Positions 46,201 through 54,039 of a DNA stretch of 64,000 nucleotides are shown here, in pieces (position 1 is the stretch's first letter; each line of letters opens with the position of its first letter). The notes beneath the pieces are model-generated. The model ran no database searches, was not told the origin of the DNA, and saw only the letters and a list, made by a program, of their open reading frames with translations. Origin of the DNA: Virgibacillus sp. AGTR (lineage in GTDB: Bacteria > Bacillota > Bacilli > Bacillales > Amphibacillaceae); assembly GCF_016919725.2 (NCBI RefSeq), contig NZ_JAJERH010000004.1:1-64000 (forward strand), read 5' to 3'. The position numbers were made by a program, and so were the translations under genes.

Positions 46201-46353
46201 CGTACTATGCCTCAAAACCAACATATCGGTATCTACAATCAATCTATCGTAGATTTGCCAAATGAAACGGCCCTCCAGATGATAGGCTCACTTGATCTCG
46301 ACGCCTACACAGACATTCTGGCGCATACGTTCCGTTCCTGGTCGAATATCTAA
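43207..46353 (+). CDS. Family B DNA polymerase with 3'-5' exonuclease
   Basis: 1048 residues. Exo I FYDVES (D13/E15), Exo II GYNSTNYDLTVLA (~157), Exo III AYNISDVVNLQLLF (~301). Polymerase motif A DFTSYYPLLLS (~628), motif B region NNAVISMRIIGQL (~711) and motif C STNTDGLYTMG (~750; NTD rather than DTD). No clear TPR1/TPR2 inserts were seen, so protein priming is not supported. Large for a plasmid enzyme. With the helicase upstream it forms a host-independent replisome core. Confidence 0.9.
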   Translation: MPYRYKHDDMFYDVESLSNVFTVAWWLPHPDMNAIILSYLDDDGIIQGESDEDYIRQYIYNLHPRLKNTGTEIVFENIKHTGCINEYVGQNGNTHSVLGLQSFAKRMGLANQTTYLNARIDERHKEGGGLQYDPAFFPVKQTDPDYDENRQGYRFGYNSTNYDLTVLAYILSELHDQHFGCDYTNRPVQWGSNIPFTANMIRNFNDELFEDSWKSRMAMRLAHVPGSHPDSFGDFTKPGWILRKSWLLTGRYIDVARLNEKLQKVGLKRLLGMLGLQIMESEKLENDTKINNLEEFADLLAYNISDVVNLQLLFEHKVYQNAFNVRGQLLKTFPATIYGQKRGYAQNGQELPVDEGNYTNIRKDRLARDSTSAKFVEYAIAPYKPIKDIPAVSLVYPSKLEAKKLGIEQSDILEDTKKFFEENVTADPEHQAHKDFMEVYNFYDNIRGHNFNASKAYMQHYGSESMEAKNNQYIRGLMAKYNTNLFYHHKDENGNVYRSSCLANFSIGGIHGAEVNTTLYNRDLTEYQNEKAIQDYVESLYPSATDALNGPTYITLPEYFELTERVAGKIKDDGTIKIREFVKSGSTKKKAVWRDVQPVELFQKNASGNWEVKKKYTFVSVGPSHHEDFTSYYPLLLSRLSVFINPSYHGYKDNGDPADPYYELFLTRLKKKKEAKDMSLTQEQRDLAQIEQESRKLLINAASGAGDATFDNNIRANNAVISMRIIGQLFAWRIGQAQALAGARVPSTNTDGLYTMGISAEVNDRILEDIAKDMYIGIGPERLDRFVSKDSNNRLEVYDGGITSAKGGTLNSWGGPQPTQSLDHAAIIDHILAKYLADERLKNPANHAFDREHAEKMFHEFIQEHIQKDTPQEALKFFQWIVASSTGTHRYTYAKLMNKHTGETMIKNLQHYNRIFLIKEVSESVRQEVYLATRRVIDKKTWVKREKEYQNGERMRNDLWEHDEDALQILVENGLDLKAHNDNPASAHHKDEAKTQKIRTMPQNQHIGIYNQSIVDLPNETALQMIGSLDLDAYTDILAHTFRSWSNI

Positions 46354-46406
46354 TCTACACCCTCTATACCGGAGGGTATAGATTAATAGAAAGGGTTGAT
46401 AAACAC

Positions 46407-46610
46407 ATGTCCTTGATTTTAAAAGCCATTACTACACAAGAAGGAACGTTAAAAACAGATGATGGTTATGATAAACACATCGCATGTGAAGGAAGTAGGG
46501 AACATGTTCTTTCTTACACTAACAACGGTATACATTGTTCTCATAGAAACTGCATTGTGAATAAAAACAATCAATCTAATATTGAACATTGGATATTCAT
46601 TCAAGCATAA
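46407..46610 (+). CDS. Small Cys/His-containing hypothetical protein
   Basis: 67 residues (MSLILKAITTQEGTLKTDDG...) with C..H.......H....C spaced residues (HIACEG, HCSHRNC) that might bind metal. Preceded by AGAAAGGG; followed by a terminator. Confidence 0.55.
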   Translation: MSLILKAITTQEGTLKTDDGYDKHIACEGSREHVLSYTNNGIHCSHRNCIVNKNNQSNIEHWIFIQA

Positions 46611-46623
46611 TAAAACCAAAAAA

Positions 46624-46662
46624 AATAACGCCCTTGTAAACCATACAAGGGCGTTATTTATA
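46624..46662 (+). terminator. Rho-independent terminator
   Basis: AACGCCCTTGT/ACAAGGGCGTT, loop AAACCAT, then ATTTAT. Confidence 0.8.
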
Positions 46663-46814
46663 TTAAACGAATTCAAAGTCAAACGTCTGTGTGACATCCT
46701 CCATCATGTGGCACAGACAGCTCTGAAGATGAAAAAAGGTAGTAATTCATCATAACAAACGTACCCAGTCTGAATGGGGACGAAGACGAATTCCCCAATA
46801 CGGAGGCGAAAACA

Positions 46815-47180
46815 ATGAGTAAAATACTTAAACGGAAATACAGGAGCAAACGAGGCGAATTCAAAAACGACCTATATCAGCGGTGCAAGGACAACAAGAC
46901 ACTTGCCGTACTCATCGTCCAGACCTATACATCCTGGCATCACCGCAGACACATAATGCGCATATGGTCGATGATGTTCTGGAACCCGGAATACGACGCG
47001 TTCCGTCGGGATTACAATCAAAACCTGATGGGTAAGCATTTATCTGGACGGGATGACATTTGGAGGTCTTTATACTTCTCGGAAAGGGATCTATATGAAA
47101 AATTCAAGTATCACATTCCCGAAACATACGCCATGGGGGATGCCATCAGTGTCGCCTACGCCGTAATGAAAACCAAATAA
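46815..47180 (+). CDS. Basic hypothetical protein
   Basis: 121 residues, rich in Arg, Lys, Trp and Tyr (TYTSWHHRRHIMRIWSMMFW). The composition suggests nucleic-acid binding. A GGAGG motif precedes the ATG. Not recognised. Confidence 0.6.
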   Translation: MSKILKRKYRSKRGEFKNDLYQRCKDNKTLAVLIVQTYTSWHHRRHIMRIWSMMFWNPEYDAFRRDYNQNLMGKHLSGRDDIWRSLYFSERDLYEKFKYHIPETYAMGDAISVAYAVMKTK

Positions 47181-47201
47181 TAAAAGAAGGAACCATAAGG
47201 C

Positions 47202-47498
47202 ATGACAGAAAACGGAATATCCTCCGCACCGAGTCCGCGCACATTTAAAAACCTGTCGTGGAATCTCTCTCACGGCGTGCGAGTGCGGACGCACCAATAC
47301 GACGACACTTTGTACGCATTCGAAGTCACACAGCGTAACACATGCCTTGGCACCATAATCCCGCAAAACATTGGTGATATGGAACGTATGAAATACGTAC
47401 TTGATAACGACCTACCGATTGACGGGTTCGAATGCAACGACGATTTCGGGACCCTGATCCATGTGAATCATGTTAAACAGGCACCATCCAAAGGGTGA
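47202..47498 (+). CDS. Hypothetical protein
   Basis: 98 residues, strand-rich (VRVRTHQYDDTLYAFEVTQR), ending in tandem TGATAA. It follows the previous gene by 21 nt. Not recognised. Confidence 0.6.
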   Translation: MTENGISSAPSPRTFKNLSWNLSHGVRVRTHQYDDTLYAFEVTQRNTCLGTIIPQNIGDMERMKYVLDNDLPIDGFECNDDFGTLIHVNHVKQAPSKG

Positions 47499-47559
47499 TA
47501 AACGATGACCCATCAATAAATACTATAAAAATGGAGAAACAAAAGGAAGGAGCTGCAGT

Positions 47560-47862
47560 CTGATTCATAATCAAATTGAAATCAAAAGCGGAATTCATAG
47601 ACTCCGCAAAATGACCAAAACGCAAGTTCGAAACAGCATCTGGGACACCGGTTCATTCCACGGGTATATCTGTGGCAACCGAGTTCATCCCAAGCACATC
47701 GCCGACAGCTGGCATCTCGGTATGAGAATCGATGTGAATGACATCCAGCAATTCGAAACACAAGTTAGTGATTTTGAAACCAGTCTTACCGTATACCAAC
47801 CGGAACTAGGGCGATACCCACACTATTATCAAATTATAGACGAAATTGAAATCACAGGATAA
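47560..47862 (+). CDS. Hypothetical protein with a likely non-ATG start
   Basis: 100 residues if translation starts at CTG 47560, 7 nt after AAGGAAGGAG; an ATT at 47563 would also fit. The first ATG (47611) has no ribosome binding site, and the upstream residues (HNQIEIKSGIHRLRKM) read as part of the same protein. Contains DSWHLGMRIDVNDIQQFE. Not recognised. Confidence 0.55.
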   Translation: MIHNQIEIKSGIHRLRKMTKTQVRNSIWDTGSFHGYICGNRVHPKHIADSWHLGMRIDVNDIQQFETQVSDFETSLTVYQPELGRYPHYYQIIDEIEITG

Positions 47863-47930
47863 AAAAGTGGTGTCTTACAAGGCATCGCTTTTTCATGCGT
47901 CAAAAAATAGACGAATAGGAGCCAGTAACC

Positions 47931-48836
47931 ATGTTGAAACAAAAAGCGGTAAAGACTAAATCCAATGTAGCCATCAAGAACGCAGAAAAAATCATGGACA
48001 AAAAAAGAAACGCAAGTACCAAAATGTTCAAACAGACCAATCGTCGCAAACAGCGCCTACTCGAAAAAAAAGAAACTGAACGCATAGTAGATGAGTACGA
48101 CCAAGACCAGTGGGGGATGGATACAATGAATACGCTAAACACAAAACAACGATTTGACAGCAACCAACACCATAAATCAAGTCGAGTAATTCATTTGGAG
48201 CATCAACTCGCCATTTTGGGCTTTTCCGACTCGCTCCGGGCCTTTGATTTAGTCCTGACTGAAATGAACGCTGAGAACGGCTTCAAACGGCACGACGGCT
48301 TTCATTACTATTATCATCTTGTAGATGTTGCGCAGATTTTATTGAATTTCGGTATCAGTGACGAGGACATCATTACTGCCGCTCTACTTCACGATTTTAT
48401 CGAAGACGTCGAGTGGGCTACGTATGAATATGTTCAGGATCAGTTTAACATCCGTGTTGCTGACATTGTTCTGCTCCTGACAAAGAAAAAGAGTGTGGAC
48501 TACAAGCTCAATTTAAACGAAATGCAGCGATACCTAGCAGGTATTGCCAGTCGTTACGAAAGCGCCTTGATTAAGACGGCTGACCGGATTCACAATTTCA
48601 GCTCCATGTGCAATTCATCCAGGAACCACCGGGCGAAACAAGTGAGAGAAACCCGTGACTTTTACATCCCGTTCTTCAAGGAATGCAGGAACCGCTACGT
48701 CAGGTACAGCAACTTCTTCTTCTTTGCGAAGACGACGATTGAACCGATTCTGCACGAAATTGAGTATAATCTCACGAAAACCGAAGAACTTGAAAAAGAA
48801 ATCGAAAAACTCAAAACAAAACTGGATGCTAAATAA
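47931..48836 (+). CDS. HD-domain hydrolase, RelA/SpoT-HD (MESH1-like)
   Basis: 301 residues. A basic N-terminal ~60 residues precede the HD domain: HLVDVAQIL (~127), the HD pair in ALLHDFIEDVEW (~153), and KTADRIHNFSSM (~215). The pattern matches the ppGpp-hydrolase/MESH1 group. The C-terminus is a coiled coil (TEELEKEIEKLKTKL). It may clear alarmones made by the host or by defence systems, though other nucleotide substrates are possible. Confidence 0.8.
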   Translation: MLKQKAVKTKSNVAIKNAEKIMDKKRNASTKMFKQTNRRKQRLLEKKETERIVDEYDQDQWGMDTMNTLNTKQRFDSNQHHKSSRVIHLEHQLAILGFSDSLRAFDLVLTEMNAENGFKRHDGFHYYYHLVDVAQILLNFGISDEDIITAALLHDFIEDVEWATYEYVQDQFNIRVADIVLLLTKKKSVDYKLNLNEMQRYLAGIASRYESALIKTADRIHNFSSMCNSSRNHRAKQVRETRDFYIPFFKECRNRYVRYSNFFFFAKTTIEPILHEIEYNLTKTEELEKEIEKLKTKLDAK

Positions 48837-48917
48837 AAAACACATCCGACATACTCGGCGATAAAGAACATGGAATTGGAAAACCAATAAAGAAGGTATA
48901 GAAAGGCGGAATCTACT

Positions 48918-49343
48918 ATGAAAGCACAGGAAAAAGTGGAGAGTTTCCGAGGGGAACATTACTTTTTGAGCAACTTTTACCCAGCAACTGTAGTGTACGA
49001 CGGAGTCTGTTATGAAAATAACGAGGCAGCATTCCAGGCGCAGAAACAGCCAGAACGAGCAAAAGAATTCGCCTCCCTCCCACCAAACGAAGCCAAACGA
49101 CTCGGACGCCGGGTAAAACTACGCCCCGACTGGGAATCGGTGAAAAATGACATTATGGCTGACATAATCCGTGCAAAGTTTACCCAGAATGAAAATTTAC
49201 GCAAAAAATTAATCGAAACAAATCATGCAGAACTCATTGAGGGTAACCACTGGGAGGACACCTATTGGGGTGTTTGTCGAGGTAACGGTAGGAATGAACT
49301 CGGACAAATTCTGATGAAAGTACGAAGCGAACTCCATTCATGA
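48918..49343 (+). CDS. NADAR family protein (YbiA-like)
   Basis: 141 residues, single NADAR domain: GEHYFLSNFYPATVVYDGVC, NNEAAFQAQKQ, and ending WEDTYWGVCRGNGRNELGQI. Homologues act on ADP-ribosyl or NAD-related substrates, and some reverse ADP-ribosylation of guanine in DNA. Ends in tandem TGATAA. Fits with the macro and SLOG genes as a set. Confidence 0.88.
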   Translation: MKAQEKVESFRGEHYFLSNFYPATVVYDGVCYENNEAAFQAQKQPERAKEFASLPPNEAKRLGRRVKLRPDWESVKNDIMADIIRAKFTQNENLRKKLIETNHAELIEGNHWEDTYWGVCRGNGRNELGQILMKVRSELHS

Positions 49344-49404
49344 TAACGCAGGGGCTCACTCTCCCCTGCTTGACGCTATATTAACTTTACAAGGAGGAAG
49401 GATA

Positions 49405-49707
49405 ATGCCATTAATCAGCGGACTCCTATATTCACTACCGTACGAAAACTTACAATCTATCAAACACGCTAAGTCCTACGACGCCCAACATAAAACCCCA
49501 AGTGAACGGAACTTATTCGGCTACACCGCTATTAAACTCGAAGAAGACGTTACATTCTATGTCGGATGGCGACCTGATGACATGAAAGAATACCGGGCGA
49601 AAAAGGGCGAATATCTTGTCCAATGTCCCATGCAACCACCGAACATTATCAAGTCGTGGACGGAACTCAGAATGAAATATCATGTATTCCAGAATAAACC
49701 CCAATAA
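49405..49707 (+). CDS. Hypothetical protein
   Basis: 100 residues starting MPLISGLLYSLPYENLQSI, with a strand-rich middle (VTFYVGWRPDDMKEYRAKKG). AAGGAGGAAGG precedes the ATG. Not recognised. Confidence 0.6.
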   Translation: MPLISGLLYSLPYENLQSIKHAKSYDAQHKTPSERNLFGYTAIKLEEDVTFYVGWRPDDMKEYRAKKGEYLVQCPMQPPNIIKSWTELRMKYHVFQNKPQ

Positions 49708-49721
49708 AGGAGTGGATAACC

Positions 49722-49940
49722 ATGACGAATACTATTAAGAAAGGGTTGAACAACGCACCGTTCGATTTCAGCGATATGAAAGATCCAGACGCGTTTGTTA
49801 ACAACGGCTATCAGTTACAAGCCATGTCAACCAACGGCAACAACCTTATATCGTCCTATATTGCCAAATATAAAGGCAAGCGTATATATGGGTATTACGA
49901 TTATCAGAAAGGCGAATACATCGAAGAAATAATCTGTTAA
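49722..49940 (+). CDS. Hypothetical protein
   Basis: 72 residues, preceded by AAAGGAG, 14 nt after the previous gene. Ends in strand-like KRIYGYYDYQKGEYIEEI. Not recognised. Confidence 0.6.
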   Translation: MTNTIKKGLNNAPFDFSDMKDPDAFVNNGYQLQAMSTNGNNLISSYIAKYKGKRIYGYYDYQKGEYIEEIIC

Positions 49941-49974
49941 ACGGATCATTAATCACAAAAGGAGTGTATGAAAT

Positions 49975-50832
49975 ATGCTTCAACATTACCAAGTACAGAA
50001 AAAGCATGACGTGGTAACGATTAAAAATGTCGCATATATAAAACAATCAAAAAATGATGTATCATTATTCGATCAAAATGACAACATTATCGCCATGTTT
50101 CAACGAGATTCAATTACAAATATTGTACCAACAACCACATTACCGGCCACAGAAGAACAACTTGTAAGCAAAACGAGTCGTGGGGACTTACAATACGCTG
50201 GGTTCCGATATAAAAACATGAGCGTTCATGCGTTATACAGTAGAATGACTGGCGTTGTTTATGTCAAAAAAGGCGCACTTGTCATGAAAGAAATGAAAAA
50301 CTCTATACATCACCAAACAGGTTATCAACACATACGCGACCTACGTGAACAACTCATTCCTGCATACGTGGAGGACCATGACGAACAATATTACCAACTA
50401 ACCCAAAACATTGAATTCAACAGTCTGGCTCAAGCCCTCACTACACTAACAGGCGCAGGACTATCCGCCAAACAATATTGGAAAATAAACGAAAATCACC
50501 CACCAATAAACCATAAGCTACACATCGTAAAATTACATTTTGAAGATTTGACTGCTAACGGAATCTATAATGAAGCTACAAAAACAGTAATCATCAAAAG
50601 AGGGTCTCTTATGATGAAAGAAATACGCCAATCACTAAGTCAATCAAACTATTACTCGACAATTATTAACAAGCGCAATGAAATCATACAAGGCGGCATT
50701 GAAAACCATAACGAAAACTGTTGCCGTATATTACAGGATATAGAGTTCAGTAGTTTATCTCAAGCATCTGCAGCACTTACAGGGGCAAAACTTAACATGA
50801 ATTATTGGAAATTTATTGATAGCAAAAAGTAA
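49975..50832 (+). CDS. Protein with two DUF4357-like repeats
   Basis: 285 residues. A ~60-residue N-terminal part, then two similar halves each with VKKGALVMKEM / IKRGSLMMKEI, YxxIxxxRxxLI and a closing FNSLAQALTTLTGAGLSAKQYW / FSSLSQASAALTGAKLNMNYW block typical of DUF4357, a domain often attached to nucleases and methylases. No catalytic domain is visible here. Possibly a DNA-modification or restriction accessory. Confidence 0.65.
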   Translation: MLQHYQVQKKHDVVTIKNVAYIKQSKNDVSLFDQNDNIIAMFQRDSITNIVPTTTLPATEEQLVSKTSRGDLQYAGFRYKNMSVHALYSRMTGVVYVKKGALVMKEMKNSIHHQTGYQHIRDLREQLIPAYVEDHDEQYYQLTQNIEFNSLAQALTTLTGAGLSAKQYWKINENHPPINHKLHIVKLHFEDLTANGIYNEATKTVIIKRGSLMMKEIRQSLSQSNYYSTIINKRNEIIQGGIENHNENCCRILQDIEFSSLSQASAALTGAKLNMNYWKFIDSKK

Positions 50833-51073
50833 CCCATATAAGTAAGATATGGGCGAAAACTCGATGTTTTATAGTGTGCATATTTATGGTTCAGACATTC
50901 AATTGTTACAGTAGAAAACTTGCTCACTCGAAGAAGCAAAAAGCTAATTAATTGAATTAATGGGAGATCAAAGTATCACATGTCGTGAAGGCATAGTGGT
51001 ATTTGACTATCGCAACGATTATCTAGATTGTAAAAAAGAAATAAAAAAAAGACGGAAAGGACTGGAAGGAACA

Positions 51074-52345
51074 ATGAACCAACCTCTTGCCACACGTATG
51101 CGACCTACCTCCCTCTCCGAAGTCGTTGGTCAAGACCACCTTATCGGAGATCGTAAGGTATTAACTCGCATCGTTAACAGCCGTCAGATCGCTTCAATTG
51201 TCCTATACGGCCCCCCGGGTGTAGGCAAAACAAGCATTGCACATGCTTTATCAGGCGACCTCGGGGTCCCGTTCAGGTATTTCAATGCGGGCGCTCACTC
51301 CAAGAAAGATTTACAGACTATCGCCAAGGATGGTGCGCCTGGAAATCCTGCCATCATTTTAATCGATGAGGTGCATCGGCTCGATAAACCGAAACAAGAC
51401 TTTTTGTTAATGCAAATCGAGGATGGTTCGCTTATTATGGTCGGAGCGACCACAGAGAATCCGTATATGAGCATAAATCCTGCTTTGCGCTCGCGAAGTC
51501 ATATTTTCGAGCTAAAACCCATAAGCTCCAAAAACGTCGCAGAAAGGCTCTCTGTGGCACTGACAGACACTGAACGTGGACTAGGGAATATAAAAACAAA
51601 TATTGATAACAAGACGCTCCATCATATTGGTGAACAAACAAACGGTGATATCCGCAGCGCTCTTAACACGCTAGAGCTTGCTGTGATGTCTACGGAGCCT
51701 AAAAACGGGATATGTACTATTAATCGTGACATTATCAACACCTGCCTCCAGCAACGACAAATCGGTGGTGATAAAGATGGCGATTCGCATTACAATTTAC
51801 TGTCCGCATTCCAAAAATCAATACGGGGTTCCGATGCAGACGCTGCACTACATTACTTGGCACGGTTGATCCAGGCAGGCGATCTTATCAGTATCAACCG
51901 ACGGTTGCTTGTTATTGCTTACGAAGACATCAGCCTTGCAAGTCCCGAGCTGGGACAAGAAACACTCGCTGCCGTTACAGTTGCAGAACGGGTTGGCTTA
52001 CCAGAGGCTCGCATCCCACTCGCGCAAATTACAGTCCGATTAGCACTCAGTGCCAAGTCAAACATAGCATATAAAGCACTGGATAGAGCAACTGAAGCAC
52101 TAAATACTGGTCGAGACTTAACCGTGCCAAAACACTTGCAAGACGCACACTATCAGGGCGCATCAAAGCTCGGTCATGGTGTCGGTTATAAGTACCCGCA
52201 CAATTTTCGGTACGGGATTACAGACCAACAATACTTACCTGATGGCTTCTTATCCGACAGATACTTGCAGTTTAGAGATAGTCAGGATACAGAAATTATA
52301 CAAAACAGCTATTGTAAAATAAATGAAATCGTAAAGCGCGGGTAG
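51074..52345 (+). CDS. rarA: RarA/MgsA-type replication-associated recombination ATPase
   Basis: 423 residues from ATG 51074 after GGAAGGA. PLATRMRPTSLSEVVGQDHL start, Walker A YGPPGVGKTSIAHAL (~47), Walker B IDEVHRLDK (~97), sensor GATTENP, Arg finger region NPALRSRSHIFELKP, and the tetramerisation part YEDISLASPEL...GLPEARIPLA typical of RarA. It acts at stalled replication forks. Confidence 0.9.
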   Translation: MNQPLATRMRPTSLSEVVGQDHLIGDRKVLTRIVNSRQIASIVLYGPPGVGKTSIAHALSGDLGVPFRYFNAGAHSKKDLQTIAKDGAPGNPAIILIDEVHRLDKPKQDFLLMQIEDGSLIMVGATTENPYMSINPALRSRSHIFELKPISSKNVAERLSVALTDTERGLGNIKTNIDNKTLHHIGEQTNGDIRSALNTLELAVMSTEPKNGICTINRDIINTCLQQRQIGGDKDGDSHYNLLSAFQKSIRGSDADAALHYLARLIQAGDLISINRRLLVIAYEDISLASPELGQETLAAVTVAERVGLPEARIPLAQITVRLALSAKSNIAYKALDRATEALNTGRDLTVPKHLQDAHYQGASKLGHGVGYKYPHNFRYGITDQQYLPDGFLSDRYLQFRDSQDTEIIQNSYCKINEIVKRG

Positions 52346-52480
52346 TATGAAACAGATGAACAATTAAATCTATTGTATTGTCTTTCCCTTTTTAGTATAA
52401 ATACGGAGTTCGATGATAAAGGAAGTATAAGAAAGATTGAAATTTCAAGGTCAGCAAGATAATAAAAAGGAGTGTTCTTT

Positions 52481-52798
52481 ATGCTAAAAGTAATTATTGG
52501 TTACGTTATTGTTGCGTTTATATTGGGGGTATGGTTTAATTTATTCTTTCATATTTCGGAAAAGAAATTATGGCGTGTTGTAAATTGTACATGGGGGTTT
52601 GGAATTACAATTATTGCTCTTGGTTACCCAATTGTAAGTACATTTCAAGTTAGCTTTTCGATGGGATTTAAGCTTATAGTAGTTATTTCTATTCTTTCTA
52701 TCGGGGGACTAGTCATGATGAAATTTATATACATGCTAGTAGAAAAAGGTATAATGGCAATGGAAAAGATTGAACATAAATTTGAGGAAAAAGGATGA
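52481..52798 (+). CDS. Small membrane protein
   Basis: 105 residues from ATG 52481 after AAAGGAG, three membrane helices (VIIGYVIVAFILGVWFNLFF, GFGITIIALGYPIVSTF, LIVVISILSIGGLVMMKF). Lower GC than neighbours. Not recognised. Confidence 0.6.
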   Translation: MLKVIIGYVIVAFILGVWFNLFFHISEKKLWRVVNCTWGFGITIIALGYPIVSTFQVSFSMGFKLIVVISILSIGGLVMMKFIYMLVEKGIMAMEKIEHKFEEKG

Positions 52799-52803
52799 CT
52801 GGA

Positions 52804-52834
52804 AGCAGGCTTAAAATGCCTGCTTTATTTATTG
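52804..52834 (+). terminator. Rho-independent terminator
   Basis: AGCAGGC/GCCTGCT hairpin followed by TTATTTATT. Confidence 0.75.
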
Positions 52835-52936
52835 TAGACTTCTTTAGTGGCTTGTCCAGTAACTAGCCCTACCCTCTTTTTTTTTATTATGACCCACATG
52901 CAGAAATGACAAAATGCGAAATAAGAAGGAGAAATT

Positions 52937-53155
52937 ATGACCAAACAATATATCGCAAGTATCAAAAATAATACAAGGGGTACATGGGTAAAATCCATAG
53001 CAATTAATAGCTATACCGAGACTCTTTTTAAAAAAGAACGTCATATATTTAAAGACAAAAAGAGAGCGGAAAAAATACTCAAAATATTACAGGAAAGATA
53101 CCCTGATACATTCACTCTCTATTCCTGCAGACAAAACGGAGAAATTATACGCTAA
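52937..53155 (+). CDS. Basic hypothetical protein
   Basis: 72 residues, Lys/Arg-rich alpha/beta (KKRAEKILKILQERYPDTFT). AGAAGGAG precedes the ATG. Last gene before the structured RNA region. Confidence 0.6.
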   Translation: MTKQYIASIKNNTRGTWVKSIAINSYTETLFKKERHIFKDKKRAEKILKILQERYPDTFTLYSCRQNGEIIR

Positions 53156-53171
53156 GCAAATTCCAGCAATG

Positions 53172-53210
53172 AAGCCAATTGCTTGTACGCTAAGAAATTG
53201 GCTTTTTTAG
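53172..53210 (+). terminator. Rho-independent terminator
   Basis: AAGCCAATT/AATTGGCTT then TTTT. It separates the preceding gene from the RNA region. Confidence 0.75.
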
Positions 53211-53419
53211 ATGTTTTTGAAATGGTACCTCTACATTAAATAAAATAAGGATTATTCACCTAATTGTAGTATACACTACATCAATGGCAGTTGATTGTAC
53301 TGTTTGTTATTTCGTTTTACCCAAAAACCCTAAAAGAAAAATCGTGTTCATTCAAATAACATGAAAAGTGAACACCGATACAATAATCGAGAAAACAATA
53401 CCTGCATTTTCTCATTGCA

Positions 53420-53800
53420 TGCCAAGTATACAACATCCTATTACAACGTGTAGCAGGTCACAGATCAAACAACGTACGTATGTGTGGGGACACCTCTATG
53501 TACACGGGAAGATTCGCAGACTTTGACATTTAGTAGTGAGCCGTACCTGTCACATCTGAGCGCTGAGCTCCTTATTTATTGTCAGGACGAGCAACTGGGG
53601 CGAGTCGCATCACGGACTGGTTGTCTGTGAACTAATGGTATCGGGGAAGATTACAATGTGATGTGTATGATGACGAATCATCGGGTGTAATCGCAAACAG
53701 GTTGGTTACCTTGTGACACCTCTGTATATTGCTATAGGCCAACTATTAAGGGCCACTCATTCGCCGAGGGCAATATAGGCGAACAGAGGTGTATTTTTAA
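53420..53800 (+). ncRNA. Large structured non-coding RNA, 5' domain
   Basis: No open frame of note on either strand, GC above the flanks, and many compatible helices: GAGC/GCTC, TCACGGAC/GTCTGTGA, GATTACA (53649) with TGTAATC (53686), GATGA-CGAA-TCATC, and a long closing stem ACACCTCTGT (53724) / ACAGAGGTGT (about 53786) with inner TATATTGC/GCAATATA. A phage-like setting, length and tRNA-like 3' neighbour recall the GOLLD and ROOL classes of giant phage RNAs. Class membership is unproven. Confidence 0.5.
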
Positions 53801-53824
53801 AAAATTTCGAAACAACGCTATGAA

Positions 53825-54037
53825 AAAAATACGATATCAGCGCGAGGGTTCCCCTTTTAGACTTTACAGACACCCTCATCAAAAGGGGTAAGAATAAAGT
53901 CAGGTTCGCCATAAGTCCACGCAACCGCCTGTGAAATTTGCGGGGTTTCAGTAGGGCTGCAGACCGAACATAACTAGCGGTCAAGCGGGTAAATGGGTTG
54001 GGAAAATGGCAACTCTCGCGGTGATACTGTATCAACA
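53825..54037 (+). ncRNA. Large structured non-coding RNA, central domain
   Basis: A ~200-nt domain is closed by TATCAGCGCGAG (53835-53846) against CTCGCGGTGATA (54015-54026), one mismatch, extended by ATAC/GTAT. Inside, GAGGGT, CCCCTTTT and GACTTTA (53844-53866) are each complementary to ACCCTC, AAAAGGGG and TAAAGTC (53872-53901) in the same order, so the helices interleave. GACCG/CGGTC and CCGC/GCGG hairpins follow. This density is far beyond chance for a non-coding spacer. Confidence 0.55.
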
Positions 54038-54039
54038 AT

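Noticed and set aside
43207-46353. Protein-primed (phi29-like) polymerase implying a linear replicon
   Set aside because: No clear TPR1/TPR2 inserts, the protein is nearly twice the phi29 size, and no terminal-protein gene or terminal repeat is visible in the window.
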